DNA of 64,000 nucleotides. It comes from Serratia sp. PL17. GTDB taxonomy: Bacteria > Pseudomonadota > Gammaproteobacteria > Enterobacterales > Enterobacteriaceae. Below the pieces are notes generated by a model that ran no database searches, was not told where the DNA came from, and saw nothing but the letters and a program-made list of their open reading frames with translations. Positions 55,328 through 64,000 of the stretch are shown here, piece by piece. The stretch's first letter is position 1; each line of letters starts with the position of its first letter. Position numbers and translations under genes: made by a program. The stretch is from positions 248,001-312,000 of the forward strand of contig NZ_JAFIBY010000003.1 in NCBI RefSeq assembly GCF_017832355.1, in the 5' to 3' direction.

Positions 55328-56680
55328 TTATCTCATCGTGACAAATTCTTCTGCCGCAGTTGGGTGAATTGCCACGGTATTGTCGAAGTCTCTCTTCGTT
55401 GCTCCCATTTTCAGCGCAACAGCAAAGCCTTGCAGTATTTCATCCATGCCTAAACCGATACCGTGGATACCGACGATTTTCTCTTCCAACCCCACACATA
55501 CCAGCTTCATGCGGGATGGCTGGCGATGACGCGTCACGCCGGTGTACATGGCGGTAAAAGATGACTGATAAACTTTCACCTGATCATCACCATATTCCTC
55601 ACGCGCCTGGGGTTCAGTCAGGCCAACGGTACCTATTGTTGGGTGGCTAAAGACGACTGTGGGGATATTGTTGTAATCCAGATACTCATCCGGCTTGTTG
55701 TTAAACAAGCGTTCTGAAAGGCGACGGCCCGCAGCAACAGCTGCCGGTGTTAACTCAACCGCACCGGTATTATCACCCACCGCGTAAACACCCGGCACGT
55801 TGGTATTCTGATATTTATCAACTTTGACGTACCCTTTTTCATCGAGTTCAACACCCGCCATCTCAACGTTCAACTTGTCATTGGCTGGCTCACGGCCAAT
55901 CGCCCAGATCAAACAGTCAACCGTTTGTTCACGACCATCTTCCAGCTTCAGTGTCAGGCTGCCGTCCTGGTTTTTGACCACTGCAGTGGGGATCGCTTGG
56001 GTGTGCAACGTTGGGCCTTCGACGTTCATGACTTCAACCAGTGTTTCTGTGAGCAACGGGTCAAAACTGCGCAAAGGCGCATGCTTACGTACGAACAAAT
56101 GGGTTTTTGACCCCAATGCATTGAGAACACCTGCCAGTTCAACAGCAATGTAGCCTGCACCAACAACTGCAGTGCGCTCCGGTAGCGCCTCAAGCGCAAA
56201 AAAACCATCTGAATCAATTCCGTATTCCGCCCCCGGAATAGAGGGATGGCTAGGGCGACCACCGGTGGCTATCAATATATGGTCAGCGGTAATCGTTTCC
56301 CCGTTGACCTCCACCGTATGCCCGTCCACAAACCGGGCAAAACCTTTGATGACATCTACCTTGTTTTTACCTAACACATTTTCGTATGAAGTATGAATAC
56401 GATCGATATAGGCACTGCGGTTTTTTAGCAAGTTAGTCCAGTCGAGGCGGTTTAATGTGGTATCGAAGCCATAGTCTGGGCCATAAAGATGAATGGCCTC
56501 TGCGATTTGCGCAGCGTGCCACATTATTTTTTTCGGTACACACCCCACATTGACGCAAGTCCCGCCCAACTCCCGCGCTTCTATCAAAGCGCATTTCTGC
56601 CCATACATCGCCGCACGGTTGATTGAGGCGATACCACCGCTACCACCACCAATCGCGATATAGTCATAGTGTTTCGTCAT
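55328..56680 (-). CDS. gor: Glutathione reductase (NADPH)
   Basis: Full-length Gor of 450 residues, the same length as the E. coli enzyme. FAD site [14 protein letters not shown], redox disulfide [18 protein letters not shown] site [14 protein letters not shown], and the C-terminal dimer segment with the catalytic His in [13 protein letters not shown]. It keeps glutathione reduced in the cytoplasm. It lies between dsbG and a MalY/PatB-type gene, all on the minus strand. In E. coli gor is not next to dsbG, so the setting is different here and the gene may be an additional copy. Confidence 0.95.
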   Translation of the reverse strand: MTKHYDYIAIGGGSGGIASINRAAMYGQKCALIEARELGGTCVNVGCVPKKIMWHAAQIAEAIHLYGPDYGFDTTLNRLDWTNLLKNRSAYIDRIHTSYENVLGKNKVDVIKGFARFVDGHTVEVNGETITADHILIATGGRPSHPSIPGAEYGIDSDGFFALEALPERTAVVGAGYIAVELAGVLNALGSKTHLFVRKHAPLRSFDPLLTETLVEVMNVEGPTLHTQAIPTAVVKNQDGSLTLKLEDGREQTVDCLIWAIGREPANDKLNVEMAGVELDEKGYVKVDKYQNTNVPGVYAVGDNTGAVELTPAAVAAGRRLSERLFNNKPDEYLDYNNIPTVVFSHPTIGTVGLTEPQAREEYGDDQVKVYQSSFTAMYTGVTRHRQPSRMKLVCVGLEEKIVGIHGIGLGMDEILQGFAVALKMGATKRDFDNTVAIHPTAAEEFVTMR

Positions 56681-56714
56681 TTTGTTCTCCAGGCAGCATC
56701 GCTGCGGTCATCGT

Positions 56715-57938
56715 TCAGGTAGCATCGCCAGAACTCGCACTCAATGCCTTGCTTATACGGTTGAGCCCCTCAGCAAGCATAGCGCGTGGACAAGCCAGAT
56801 TAAGGCGGATGTGCCCGTCGCCGTTACTGACAAACATTTGCCCCCCTTCAAGCAATACACCCGCATGTCTGGCAAAAAAGAGGGTTACTTCTTCCTGATT
56901 ACTGTCATCTACCAGACGAGAGATATCAATCCAGGCAAGATAAGTCCCTTCCGGAATGATAAAACGGGCCAGCGGATGATATGTCCCTAGGTAGTCCTGC
57001 AGAAAACGGAAGTTCTCGTCGATGTAGTGCCTGACCTGAGTCAACCACTCATCGCACTCGGACCAGGCGGCCTTGTTAGCCACCAGGCTCAGCGGAGAGA
57101 TAAAATCATCATGCAGGCGAAGCCATTCGGCTCTCACTGAGGCATCAGGGATCATGATGTTTGCAAGCAGGTTACCCGCCAGGTTGAACGTTTTGCTGGT
57201 CGACATGCAGGTGATAATTTTATGATTTTCAGGAAAAATTGACGCGGCGGGGATATGCGTGACGCCCGAGCGGGATAAATCACAGTGGATTTCATCAGAA
57301 ATAACCCACACATCATGTTTAAGGCATAACGCTATCATTTTCTGCAACTCATCACGTCGCCAAACTCGCCCGGTGGGATTATGCGGGTTACAGAGAAAGA
57401 AGGCTTTAATTCGCTGCTGGTCATCGCTCAGGGCTTGTTCCATTGTCTCAAAATCTACCGCCCAGTGGCCTTCGTTATTTCTAAGCGGGCAATCGACGAC
57501 GCGACGACCGCTATAGTCCCCGGCTTTTTTAAACGGTGCGTAAGAAGGGGTCAGGATGAGGATGCTATCTTCTTCGTGGGTGAGTAACGGCACCAATCGG
57601 TTAAGCGCAGGGATAATACCGGGGGAGAAAACAATGCTTTCTTCCTGAAACCGGTATCCGTAATGCCTTTCACACCAGGCCCCAAAAATCTCATAGTAGT
57701 CCCTGTCATAAACGCGGGTGTAGCCAAGAATTTTTTTATCTAACCGGGAACGTATGGCTTCAAGCACCGGCTCGGGTGTGGAAAAAGCCATATCTGCTAC
57801 CCAGAGGTTTATAAAACCATTCGCCGGTACTTCCGGCGCGGGGCCTTCATGGGCACCAAACATATATTCACGCCAGCCGTCGACGGTTAAGCTGTCTGTC
57901 CCTGCTCTGTCCACTGCTTCATCAAAATCGTATTTCAT
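56715..57938 (-). CDS. MalY/PatB family PLP-dependent C-S lyase
   Basis: A 407-residue fold-type I aminotransferase-like enzyme. The PLP Lys is in CMSTSKTFNLAG; the PLP-anchoring Asp and Tyr are in ISDEIHCDL and the N-terminal LGYTRVYDRDYY. Such proteins cleave cystathionine or cysteine conjugates to a thiol, pyruvate and ammonia. It is 34 bp upstream of gor in transcription order, so it is likely in the same operon, which would link thiol release from Cys or glutathione conjugates with glutathione reduction. Confidence 0.9.
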   Translation of the reverse strand: MKYDFDEAVDRAGTDSLTVDGWREYMFGAHEGPAPEVPANGFINLWVADMAFSTPEPVLEAIRSRLDKKILGYTRVYDRDYYEIFGAWCERHYGYRFQEESIVFSPGIIPALNRLVPLLTHEEDSILILTPSYAPFKKAGDYSGRRVVDCPLRNNEGHWAVDFETMEQALSDDQQRIKAFFLCNPHNPTGRVWRRDELQKMIALCLKHDVWVISDEIHCDLSRSGVTHIPAASIFPENHKIITCMSTSKTFNLAGNLLANIMIPDASVRAEWLRLHDDFISPLSLVANKAAWSECDEWLTQVRHYIDENFRFLQDYLGTYHPLARFIIPEGTYLAWIDISRLVDDSNQEEVTLFFARHAGVLLEGGQMFVSNGDGHIRLNLACPRAMLAEGLNRISKALSASSGDAT

Positions 57939-58068
57939 AGAGGTTACCCGATTAGTTTATCCAAAGAGGTCACAGCGTCACTGATTTTGCTAACGATTAG
58001 ATATTCCTTTGCTTTAAAACCTAAAAAACCATTTGCAGAGTGATCAAGTCATCACTGGCACGTTGATA

Positions 58069-58917
58069 TCAGTGTCGTATTTTCTGACCCGGTGCCTTGA
58101 TCACCAACAGAATGCCCGCAAGGACTGCCAGCGTTGAAAATGCCATTCTGAGGCTCAGTGACTCGCCCAAAAATGTTACGCCTCCCAGCATCGCCAGACA
58201 GGGCACACTCAACTGAACCGTACTGGCTGCAACAGACTCAAGACGAGGTAAAAGTGAATACCAGAGTACATAGGCTCCGGCAGAAGCACCGGCACCAGAG
58301 AGTATTGCCAGGACAATTCCGATACCGTCGAAGTGCGCTCCCTGGCTAATGAACGGCGACAACACCAGGGCAAAAGGTACAGCAAGGATGAAATTTGCCG
58401 CAGTGGCCTGCGCTGCGCTGGGAGAGCGCTTTCCGCAAAGGGTATAAGCCGCCCAGGCAAGGCCTGAAAGCGCCATCAGAACAGCGCTGCCCAAGGGGGG
58501 CGCTTTGGCACCAGGTAAGAGAAGAGCAGCCATGCCGGCTACAGCCAGCCCAAGCCCCGTTGCTCTGGAAAAAGACAGCCTTTCCCCATGGAAAAGGCCA
58601 TGAGCCACCATCGTCAGTTGCACAACGCCAAACAAGAGCAAAGCACCTGTTCCTGCATCCAAATGGATATAGGCAAGGGAGAAACACAGGGCGTAGGCCA
58701 TAAGAAAGAACCCGCTTTTCAAGCTCCAGACGCCCTGCTTTTTCCCCTGACGTCTCAACAACAGTGGTAACAAGACCACCGCCCCGCTCATCAGGCGAAG
58801 GTCACTGAACGTCACCGGGTCAATATGTTCGCCTTTCAACGCAATCCGACAGAGCACAGAATTGGCTGCGAATGCCATCATTGCTATCACTATCTTGAAT
58901 CCAACAGACCGCCCCAT
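58069..58917 (-). CDS. EamA-family (DMT) transporter
   Basis: A 282-residue ten-helix transporter with two EamA repeats (first repeat DLRLMSGAVVLLPLLL; second ILSGAGASAGAYVLWYSLL). Members export amino acids or metabolites such as cysteine derivatives; the substrate is not known. It stands 130 bp upstream of the PatB-type gene on the same strand and divergent from the thioredoxin-fold gene at 59105, so it may share a regulator with either. Confidence 0.88.
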   Translation of the reverse strand: MGRSVGFKIVIAMMAFAANSVLCRIALKGEHIDPVTFSDLRLMSGAVVLLPLLLRRQGKKQGVWSLKSGFFLMAYALCFSLAYIHLDAGTGALLLFGVVQLTMVAHGLFHGERLSFSRATGLGLAVAGMAALLLPGAKAPPLGSAVLMALSGLAWAAYTLCGKRSPSAAQATAANFILAVPFALVLSPFISQGAHFDGIGIVLAILSGAGASAGAYVLWYSLLPRLESVAASTVQLSVPCLAMLGGVTFLGESLSLRMAFSTLAVLAGILLVIKAPGQKIRH

Positions 58918-58957
58918 CAGCGTGACGCCTCAAAATTAATAAATTACGTGATAATCT

Positions 58958-58974
58958 ATCAATTAGTAGGTAGG
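58958..58974 (+). promoter_or_regulatory. Shared 17-bp operator motif upstream of the thioredoxin-fold gene
   Basis: ATCAATTAGTAGGTAGG differs at one base from the minus-strand motif in the promoter at 63519-63548, in the same orientation to the gene it precedes. It also lies just upstream of the divergent EamA gene. Confidence 0.6.
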
Positions 58975-59104
58975 ATGGCAATATCTACTTATGGTAGCCA
59001 GACACTAAAATGGTACCCCTTTTCAGGTCATGCCTGGAGCATTGACCTTTATCATTGCCAGATTTATGTGAAGCCGTAGACCCGCTACTAACAAAGGAGA
59101 ACAT

Positions 59105-59599
59105 ATGCAAGATTTCAACGTACTGCTCGAAGCAGCATCAGATTATAACGAATTTGTTGGCAGCGGAGCAGAAGAAGACCGCAACGCATTGCGGCATTTT
59201 GAGGGGCTTGCCAACGAGGCATTACCTGACGATGTCATTAGTAAGCTCTCGCAACTTCCGGGTTCGTACAGCATTCTGGTAGCTGCTGAAATGTGGTGCC
59301 CCGACTGCCATAAAAACTTGCCTGTAATCCATGCCATTGCCGCGTCAGCGCCAGCAATACGTCTGGGTATTATCACCCGCGACAAGGCTGAAGCCGTCTT
59401 TAAGGCACACTTTGGTGTCGATAAAGTCAAAATTCCGTTTGCCGTGGTACTGGATGAGAACGCGACTCCGCTGGGGCAGTTTATTGAACGACCTGAAAAT
59501 GCTACCGGCAAGAATGGAGAAGTGAGCGAGAGGTACAAAAACGGTGAGCTTCTGGTCGATACCGCCCGCGAAGTGACTTCAATTTTTCCAAGAAAATAA
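59105..59599 (+). CDS. Thioredoxin-fold protein with CPDC motif
   Basis: A 164-residue cytoplasmic protein of the thioredoxin superfamily (Thioredoxin_9-like group). The active site is in AEMWCPDCHKNLP, near residue 60; VKIPFAVVLDE has the cis-Pro. No signal peptide. The CPDC pair suggests a reducing thiol-disulfide role. AAAGGAG before the ATG is strong. Its promoter region carries the operator motif shared with the OYE operon at 59844-63407, which it faces convergently. Confidence 0.88.
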   Translation: MQDFNVLLEAASDYNEFVGSGAEEDRNALRHFEGLANEALPDDVISKLSQLPGSYSILVAAEMWCPDCHKNLPVIHAIAASAPAIRLGIITRDKAEAVFKAHFGVDKVKIPFAVVLDENATPLGQFIERPENATGKNGEVSERYKNGELLVDTAREVTSIFPRK

Positions 59600-59706
59600 G
59601 AGAGCGTTAAAGTTAAATTAATTGAATCTCAACTTGAAGGTAATAAACCTGGAAGTTGAGCAATGCCAGGGAAATAATAAAAATAAACCATAGCAACAAT
59701 GCCCTT

Positions 59707-59733
59707 AGCCCTGCATCTAAGCAGGGCTTTTTT
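59707..59733 (+). terminator. Rho-independent terminator of the thioredoxin-fold gene
   Basis: AGCCCTGC (59707-59714) and GCAGGGCT (59721-59728) with a 6-base loop and a T-run (59728-59733). The rest of the gap to 59843 shows no gene. Confidence 0.92.
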
Positions 59734-59843
59734 CGCGTAAAGAAAGCATGCTACGCAGTCTTGTATGTGCAACCAAAATGCTACGCCCGTTTATTCAGTG
59801 GCCAACGATAGCACCTGCAGCTTCACGAAGCTTTACACGCCCT

Positions 59844-60596
59844 TTAAATGTAAGCAGAACTCCAGGCAACGATAATCCCGGCAACATATTCCGCATCCTG
59901 AGGATGCGTCAGAAGATGATCTGCTTCACCCAGTGAGATAAAGCTTTTGGGGTGTCTGGCGGCTTTAAAAATTTTCTCTGCCTGTTCAATCAGCACGGTA
60001 TCATCATTGGGAGCATGAAAAATCAGCAGCGGCTTATTCATGGTAAATACCTTCTCCGCTATTTTATGCTCCTGAATGTTATCCAGCATTTGCTTTTTGA
60101 GCGTGAATACCCGGCCTGCAAGCTCTACCGGGAAAGCGCCATGGTTCCTGATATCTTCGATATTGTCTTTGAACAACCGCTGTACATGCGTCAATTCGCC
60201 TGGCGAACCGATGGTTACGACCGCTCTGGCTTCAGGCACTTTGGCTGCAATAGAGAGGATTGCCGAACCGCCAAGGCTGTGACCAATCAGCAGCGAAGGA
60301 GCCTCGTATTCCCGACGAAGATAATCGACCGCGCACAGCAGGTCAGAAATATTCGAGGAAAAATTGGTATTGGAAAAATCGCCTTCGCTGTTGCCTAACC
60401 CGGTGAAATCAAAGCGAAGCACCGCAATTGAATTTTCTGTCAGTTTCCTGGCAATGCGTGCAGCACCTTTCAGATCCTTCCCGCAGGTAAAGCAGTGCGC
60501 CAACAGGGCAAAAGCTTTTGGATTTTCTGGCAATTCAAGCAACCCGGCAAGTTCCTCACCTTCTGCATTTTTGAAGGTAAATTTCAATTTTTTCAT
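59844..60596 (-). CDS. Alpha/beta hydrolase (OsmC-associated / YqjL-like serine hydrolase)
   Basis: A 250-residue serine hydrolase: nucleophile elbow LIGHSLGGSA, acid in APNDDTVL and His in GEADHLLTH. The block LLAHCFTCGKDLKGAARI with TGLGNSEGDFSNTNF is typical of the hydrolases that in other bacteria are fused to or sit next to OsmC peroxide-defence domains. There is no OsmC domain here. ATG at 60596 starts the family sequence; the open frame upstream to 60716 runs through a hairpin. Last gene of the OYE operon. Confidence 0.88.
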   Translation of the reverse strand: MKKLKFTFKNAEGEELAGLLELPENPKAFALLAHCFTCGKDLKGAARIARKLTENSIAVLRFDFTGLGNSEGDFSNTNFSSNISDLLCAVDYLRREYEAPSLLIGHSLGGSAILSIAAKVPEARAVVTIGSPGELTHVQRLFKDNIEDIRNHGAFPVELAGRVFTLKKQMLDNIQEHKIAEKVFTMNKPLLIFHAPNDDTVLIEQAEKIFKAARHPKSFISLGEADHLLTHPQDAEYVAGIIVAWSSAYI

Positions 60597-60634
60597 TATG
60601 TTAACTTTCAGAATGGTTGAATTACAAGCAAGAT

Positions 60635-60671
60635 ACCTATCAGCCGCCCCATCATGGGGCGGCTGATAGGT
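60635..60671. terminator. 17-bp perfect hairpin inside the OYE operon
   Basis: ACCTATCAGCCGCCCCA (60635-60651) and its exact complement (60655-60671) surround a 3-base loop, between the SDR stop and the hydrolase start. No T-run, so it may be a processing or partial stop site that lowers expression of the hydrolase. Confidence 0.7.
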
Positions 60672-60681
60672 TACGACGAGC

Positions 60682-61455
60682 TTATCTGCGAACGGCCATG
60701 ATACCGGCATCGACATCCCAGATGGCGCCAGTCACCCAAGAGGCTTTGTCGGACAACAGGAAGAAGATGGTATTGGCCACATCTTCCGGCGTGCCGACAC
60801 GCCCCAGCGGATGGAAAGCGTTCAGCGATTGCATTGCGCCGGCAATGTCTTCTTTCGCCATGAAGCCTTCATAAATCGGGGTATGCACGATCCCTGGCGA
60901 GACCGCGTTCACGCGGATACCCGCACTGGCCAGCTCAATGGCCAGGTTGCGTGTCAAGGCGTGGAGACCGGCTTTGGCCATGGAGTACGCGGAAGCCGGT
61001 GAGTCGCCGAGTGCGGCTTGCGCGCCAATGGAGCCCACGTTCACAATCGCCCCTTCACGGCCGTCGGCCAGCATGTTCTTCACCACGTCCTGCGTGATGA
61101 AGAAGGTTGCCCGGTTCAACATCAGGTACATGTCGTAATCGGCTTCCAAATGCTCGGTAAAGCCTTTCGGCATGAAGATCCCGGCCGCATTGACCATCAG
61201 GCTAATATCGCGATGATTAGCATTAATCTCCTGACGAATGGCGTTCATGCCCTCTTCGGTCATCAGGTTTGCCGCAATCACGGACACGGAACCCAGTGGG
61301 CTCAGCTCTTTCTGAACCGCTTCTGCCTTGTCTTTTTTATTGCCCGTCAGTACCACGCTGCCACCGGCTTTCAGCACCATACGCGCCGTTTCCAGACCCA
61401 TGCCGCTGGTGCCACCCACGACAAGCAGTTTTTTGCCTTTAAAGTCATCGCTCAT
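60682..61455 (-). CDS. Short-chain dehydrogenase/reductase
   Basis: A 257-residue [11 protein letters not shown] cofactor motif, NAA (in VNAAGIFM) in place of the usual NAG, catalytic Ser in NVGSIGAQ and YSMAK. GGAG fixes ATG at 61455; the frame upstream to 61530 overlaps the preceding gene. It is the third gene of the operon OYE-FrnE-SDR-hydrolase and probably handles a carbonyl compound together with them. Confidence 0.9.
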   Translation of the reverse strand: MSDDFKGKKLLVVGGTSGMGLETARMVLKAGGSVVLTGNKKDKAEAVQKELSPLGSVSVIAANLMTEEGMNAIRQEINANHRDISLMVNAAGIFMPKGFTEHLEADYDMYLMLNRATFFITQDVVKNMLADGREGAIVNVGSIGAQAALGDSPASAYSMAKAGLHALTRNLAIELASAGIRVNAVSPGIVHTPIYEGFMAKEDIAGAMQSLNAFHPLGRVGTPEDVANTIFFLLSDKASWVTGAIWDVDAGIMAVRR

Positions 61456-61517
61456 TTTGAACTCCGTTATTTGCAGGGTAGATTTGCCGGCAGTCAAGCA
61501 GCCAGCTCGTTCAGATT

Positions 61518-62219
61518 TCAGATGCTGCAACCGTCAGCGCCGCAGGTCTGGCCGTCGGTTTTTACCAGTTCAGCCGCTTTTTCTTCCCAGACTTGCTTCA
61601 ACGCGTTCAGGAAGTTGTCCGCAGATTGCGCGCCGCTGATGGCATATTTTTCATTGAGCAGGAACAGCGGGACACCGCTGACCCCGATCGACCGGGCATG
61701 GGCTTCATCTTCGGCCACCGATGCACGGAAGGCCTCATTGGCAAGGGCACTTTCAGCGTCGGCTCTGGACATGCCCACTTCGGTAGCTAACGCAATGAGC
61801 TCCTGCGGATCGAAAATGGAACGCCCCTCAGTCACACTGGCCCGATAAAACCGTTCTGCCATGGCGTCGCCCATATTGGCGTGACGTGCAGCCGCGAGCA
61901 GCGTATGGGCATCTTCGGTATCGCCAAAGAGCATGGTGTCAAAGTTATACTGGAGCCCTTCTGCCTTCCCGGCCGTGCCCACCTGATTCATCATCAGTTC
62001 CGCCCCATGTTCCCCGCCAAACTTCTTGTAAAGGGCTTTGCGGAACGGCACGGCAGGCCGGTCGCCGGAAATACGGAAACTGTGGTGGCGGACCACGACC
62101 TGTTCCTTGTGTTCAAAGGCGGCAAGGCCCTGTTCGAAACGCTTTTTGGCAATCCAACACCAGGGGCAGACCAGATCTGACCAGATATCTATCGTAATAA
62201 TCGGCTTAAGGGTTTGCAT
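61518..62219 (-). CDS. FrnE-like DsbA-family oxidoreductase
   Basis: A 233-residue DsbA-fold protein without a signal peptide, so cytoplasmic. Active site [14 protein letters not shown]; the cis-Pro is in [13 protein letters not shown]. The C-terminus CGADGCSI adds a second Cys pair. This group includes FrnE (polyketide biosynthesis, and a thiol oxidoreductase in Deinococcus) and is related to 2-hydroxychromene-2-carboxylate isomerases. AGGAG before 62219 fixes the start. Second gene of the OYE operon. Confidence 0.9.
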   Translation of the reverse strand: MQTLKPIITIDIWSDLVCPWCWIAKKRFEQGLAAFEHKEQVVVRHHSFRISGDRPAVPFRKALYKKFGGEHGAELMMNQVGTAGKAEGLQYNFDTMLFGDTEDAHTLLAAARHANMGDAMAERFYRASVTEGRSIFDPQELIALATEVGMSRADAESALANEAFRASVAEDEAHARSIGVSGVPLFLLNEKYAISGAQSADNFLNALKQVWEEKAAELVKTDGQTCGADGCSI

Positions 62220-62300
62220 ATTGGCTCCTGAATACCCCATTAATGTCGTCTGGCGGTGCCTCTTTATGTGGGCACCGCAAATACCACCAGCTACGTGGCG

Positions 62301-63407
62301 TTAGTTGGCTTCCCAGGCGGGATAATCGGTGTAGCCTTTTTCCGGCGACCCCGTCACGCCGTAATACGTCGTGCGATCGCTTTCAGCCAGCGGCCAGCCG
62401 TTCTGCATTCTTTCGACCAGATCAGGGTTGGCGATGTACGGCACGCCAAACGCAACAAGATCCAGTTCGTCTGCCTCAAGTGCGGTTTCGGCAATCTCGC
62501 GGGTGAAGCCGCCGGCGGCAATAACGGTGCCCCCCAGAGTTTTACGGAACGCGGCTTTGAAACCGGCAGGTACCGGTGCCTGGGTATAAACAGGTTGATA
62601 ATAGAGGTGCACATAAGCCAGCTCACGTTGGCCGAGGGCCGCAGCGATACTGGCCCAAATCTCTTCTTCACCTTCATAAGGCGCCAGGTCGTAAATCCGC
62701 CCGAACGGTGAAATGCGCAAGCCCACCTTATTGCTACCAATAGCCGCAGAGATGGCATCCACCGTTTCCAGCAGGAACCGCTGACGGTTTTCCACAGAGC
62801 CACCGTATTCATCAGTGCGAGGGTTCAGTTCACTGCTGAGGAACTGGTCGAAAATGAAGCCGTTAGCCGCCATGATTTCCACGCCGTCAAACCCGGCCTC
62901 CATTGCCAGACCCGCTGAATGGACAAAGTCAGCGGTAACGCGTCGAACTTCTGCGGTTTCCAGCGCACGCGGCTGGCTTGGAACGACAGGCCCCGGTTCG
63001 CCAGACTCGGTCAGTGCAAAGACGGTGGTGTTAACCGCCTGTACGGTACCGGCGGAAACTGGCGCGATGTTGCCCGGCTGAATTGAGATATGAGACATCC
63101 GGCCCACATGCCACAACTGAGCAAAAATACGACCGCCCTTCGCATGTACCGCATCGGTCACTTTGCGCCAGCCCTGAACGTGTGCAGCGTTGTAGATCCC
63201 CGGGGTATACAGATAGCCGCGCCCTTCTTCAGAAACAGGCATGCCTTCGGTGATAAGCAGCCCCGCAGAGGCGCGCTGGGCGTAGTAAAGTGCAACGACG
63301 TCATCCGGCACGTCGTTCATTGTGCGGGTGCGGGTCATCGGGGCCATGACCACGCGGTTTTTTAACTGCATGCCTGACAGATTGTAGGGGGTGAACAACT
63401 TACTCAT
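62301..63407 (-). CDS. Old yellow enzyme-family protein lacking two catalytic residues
   Basis: A 368-residue protein of the NemA/OYE family (APMTRTR and QLWHVGR for FMN). In the substrate pocket, where the family has His-x-x-Asn/His-x-Tyr, this protein reads GVEIMAANGF: Met179 replaces the His that holds the substrate oxygen and Phe184 replaces the proton-donor Tyr, while Asn182 stays. It should still bind FMN, but ene-reductase activity may be low or altered. GAGG stands before the ATG. First gene of the operon with FrnE-like, SDR and hydrolase genes. Confidence 0.92.
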   Translation of the reverse strand: MSKLFTPYNLSGMQLKNRVVMAPMTRTRTMNDVPDDVVALYYAQRASAGLLITEGMPVSEEGRGYLYTPGIYNAAHVQGWRKVTDAVHAKGGRIFAQLWHVGRMSHISIQPGNIAPVSAGTVQAVNTTVFALTESGEPGPVVPSQPRALETAEVRRVTADFVHSAGLAMEAGFDGVEIMAANGFIFDQFLSSELNPRTDEYGGSVENRQRFLLETVDAISAAIGSNKVGLRISPFGRIYDLAPYEGEEEIWASIAAALGQRELAYVHLYYQPVYTQAPVPAGFKAAFRKTLGGTVIAAGGFTREIAETALEADELDLVAFGVPYIANPDLVERMQNGWPLAESDRTTYYGVTGSPEKGYTDYPAWEAN

Positions 63408-63518
63408 CGTATACCTCGCAAGGCGAAAGAGAGAAAAGCCCCGCTGGGGCCGGAGTTAATACTTAGCGGGCCGGGGAGCTGACGATCGCTGCCTGATGCC
63501 GGTTAAGCGTATGGCTGC

Positions 63519-63554
63519 ACTATACCTACCTACTAGTTGATTGGTCAATAGGTA
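63519..63554 (-). promoter_or_regulatory. Promoter and operator of the OYE operon
   Basis: On the minus strand TTGACC (63548-63543) and TATAGT (63524-63519) lie 18 bases apart. The spacer is the shared 17-bp motif (63525-63541) and the region also holds an interrupted dyad (TACCTA at 63527, TTGA/TCAA around 63537-63548, TAGGTA ending 63554). Binding of a TetR-type repressor is plausible. No gene is seen in 63555-63775. Confidence 0.7.
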
Positions 63555-63775
63555 AAAGAACAAATCATGCTGTCCTTTTGTCACCGGATACAGGCACAGG
63601 GAATGCTGTGTAAGGTGAGCTGCCGTCGGTGAGATGGTCGTCATCCTGTGAAATCAGAGAATTACAAATATCATTATTGGGCGTTATGGAGCTAAGACTG
63701 GCCGGTTCAGGGCGGCGAGGAGTCTTTCTCTCCCCTTATCATTAGGATGTTAATCACCCCAATGGAGAAGAGTAA

Positions 63776-64000
63776 ATGTCCAAACTTCACCTTACTGTTA
63801 TCAGTACATTATGCCTGGCGTTGTCGAGCCAGGTCGCTTTTTCAGCCAGTTTTACGCTGACAAGTCAGGAACTTGAAAAAAACCATTTCCCCGCAGCTCA
63901 GACCCTGAGTTCACCTTATGGATTTGGATGCAGTGGTGGAAACCTTGCCCCCTCTTTTAACTGGAGTGGCGCGCCGGCAGGAACTCAAAGCTTCGCTCTC
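63776..64000 (+). CDS. YbhB/YbcL family (PEBP/RKIP-like) protein, partial
   Basis: The first 75 residues of a phosphatidylethanolamine-binding-like protein. It begins with a signal peptide (MSKLHLTVISTLCLALSSQ, cleavage near AFSA), which points to the periplasmic YbcL type rather than cytoplasmic YbhB. After it, FTLTSQEL and GGNLAPSFNWSGAPAGTQSFAL are the family ligand-site start. The window ends here. GGAG precedes the ATG. Confidence 0.88.
   Translation, partial: MSKLHLTVISTLCLALSSQVAFSASFTLTSQELEKNHFPAAQTLSSPYGFGCSGGNLAPSFNWSGAPAGTQSFAL

Overview
The window looks like the chromosome of an enterobacterium close to Serratia. The left 18.6 kb has the gene set and reading of a Serratia-type backbone: gabD, PQQ glucose dehydrogenase gcd, yeeO, mtfA, tRNA-Ser(CGA) and tRNA-Asn, plus one copy (6126-6243) of an intergenic palindromic repeat that I know from Serratia and Yersinia. 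The genus call rests on remembered protein and repeat similarity, not on a search.

Layout. 1-6.1 kb: small metabolic genes (alpha/beta hydrolase, LysR with GST and a PNPOx-like protein, gabD, VOC, cupin). 6.4-10.8 kb: an aldo/keto reductase, gcd, and a Fur-box promoter reading into two very small overlapping ORFs. 10.8-14.5 kb: an alpha-galactoside unit (LacY-type symporter, MelA-type GH4 enzyme, divergent AraC regulator). 14.5-18.6 kb: yeeO, an orphan T2SS pilotin-like lipoprotein, a NIPSNAP protein, a small membrane protein, tRNA-Ser, mtfA and tRNA-Asn.

18.6-42.4 kb is a genomic island. A P4-type tyrosine integrase sits directly behind tRNA-Asn and is followed by a lone OLD-family nuclease. 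Then come compact modules, most of them a LysR or AraC regulator beside one to three enzymes or a transporter: NimR/NimT-like pair; LysR with amidohydrolase, YdcZ-type transporter and SMP-30; aldo/keto reductase with AraC; LysR with esterase; LysR with old yellow enzyme; a frameshifted GST; SDR with LysR; quinone reductase and RidA-like protein with LysR. Seven copies of one structured intergenic repeat lie between these modules and I saw none outside the island. One copy is split by a 159-bp MITE-like element. At 42.4 kb there is a decayed 5' end of a second, related integrase, which marks an older junction.

42.9-53.8 kb is a carbohydrate locus: a FGGY kinase and ribose-type ABC transporter on the plus strand, and a galactitol-type PTS with an Rpe-like epimerase, SDR and SIS-domain isomerase on the minus strand, followed by a SorC-family regulator. 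Related TGCTCAT/ATGAGCA palindromes stand in front of all three transcription units, so one regulator probably controls them. The sugar is not known.

53.9-63.5 kb is rich in thiol and redox genes: a collagen-like exported protein, dsbG, gor, a MalY/PatB-type lyase, an EamA transporter, a thioredoxin-fold protein, and a minus-strand operon (old yellow enzyme, FrnE-like DsbA protein, SDR, hydrolase). The thioredoxin-fold gene and the operon share a 17-bp promoter motif. The window ends inside a YbhB/YbcL-like gene.
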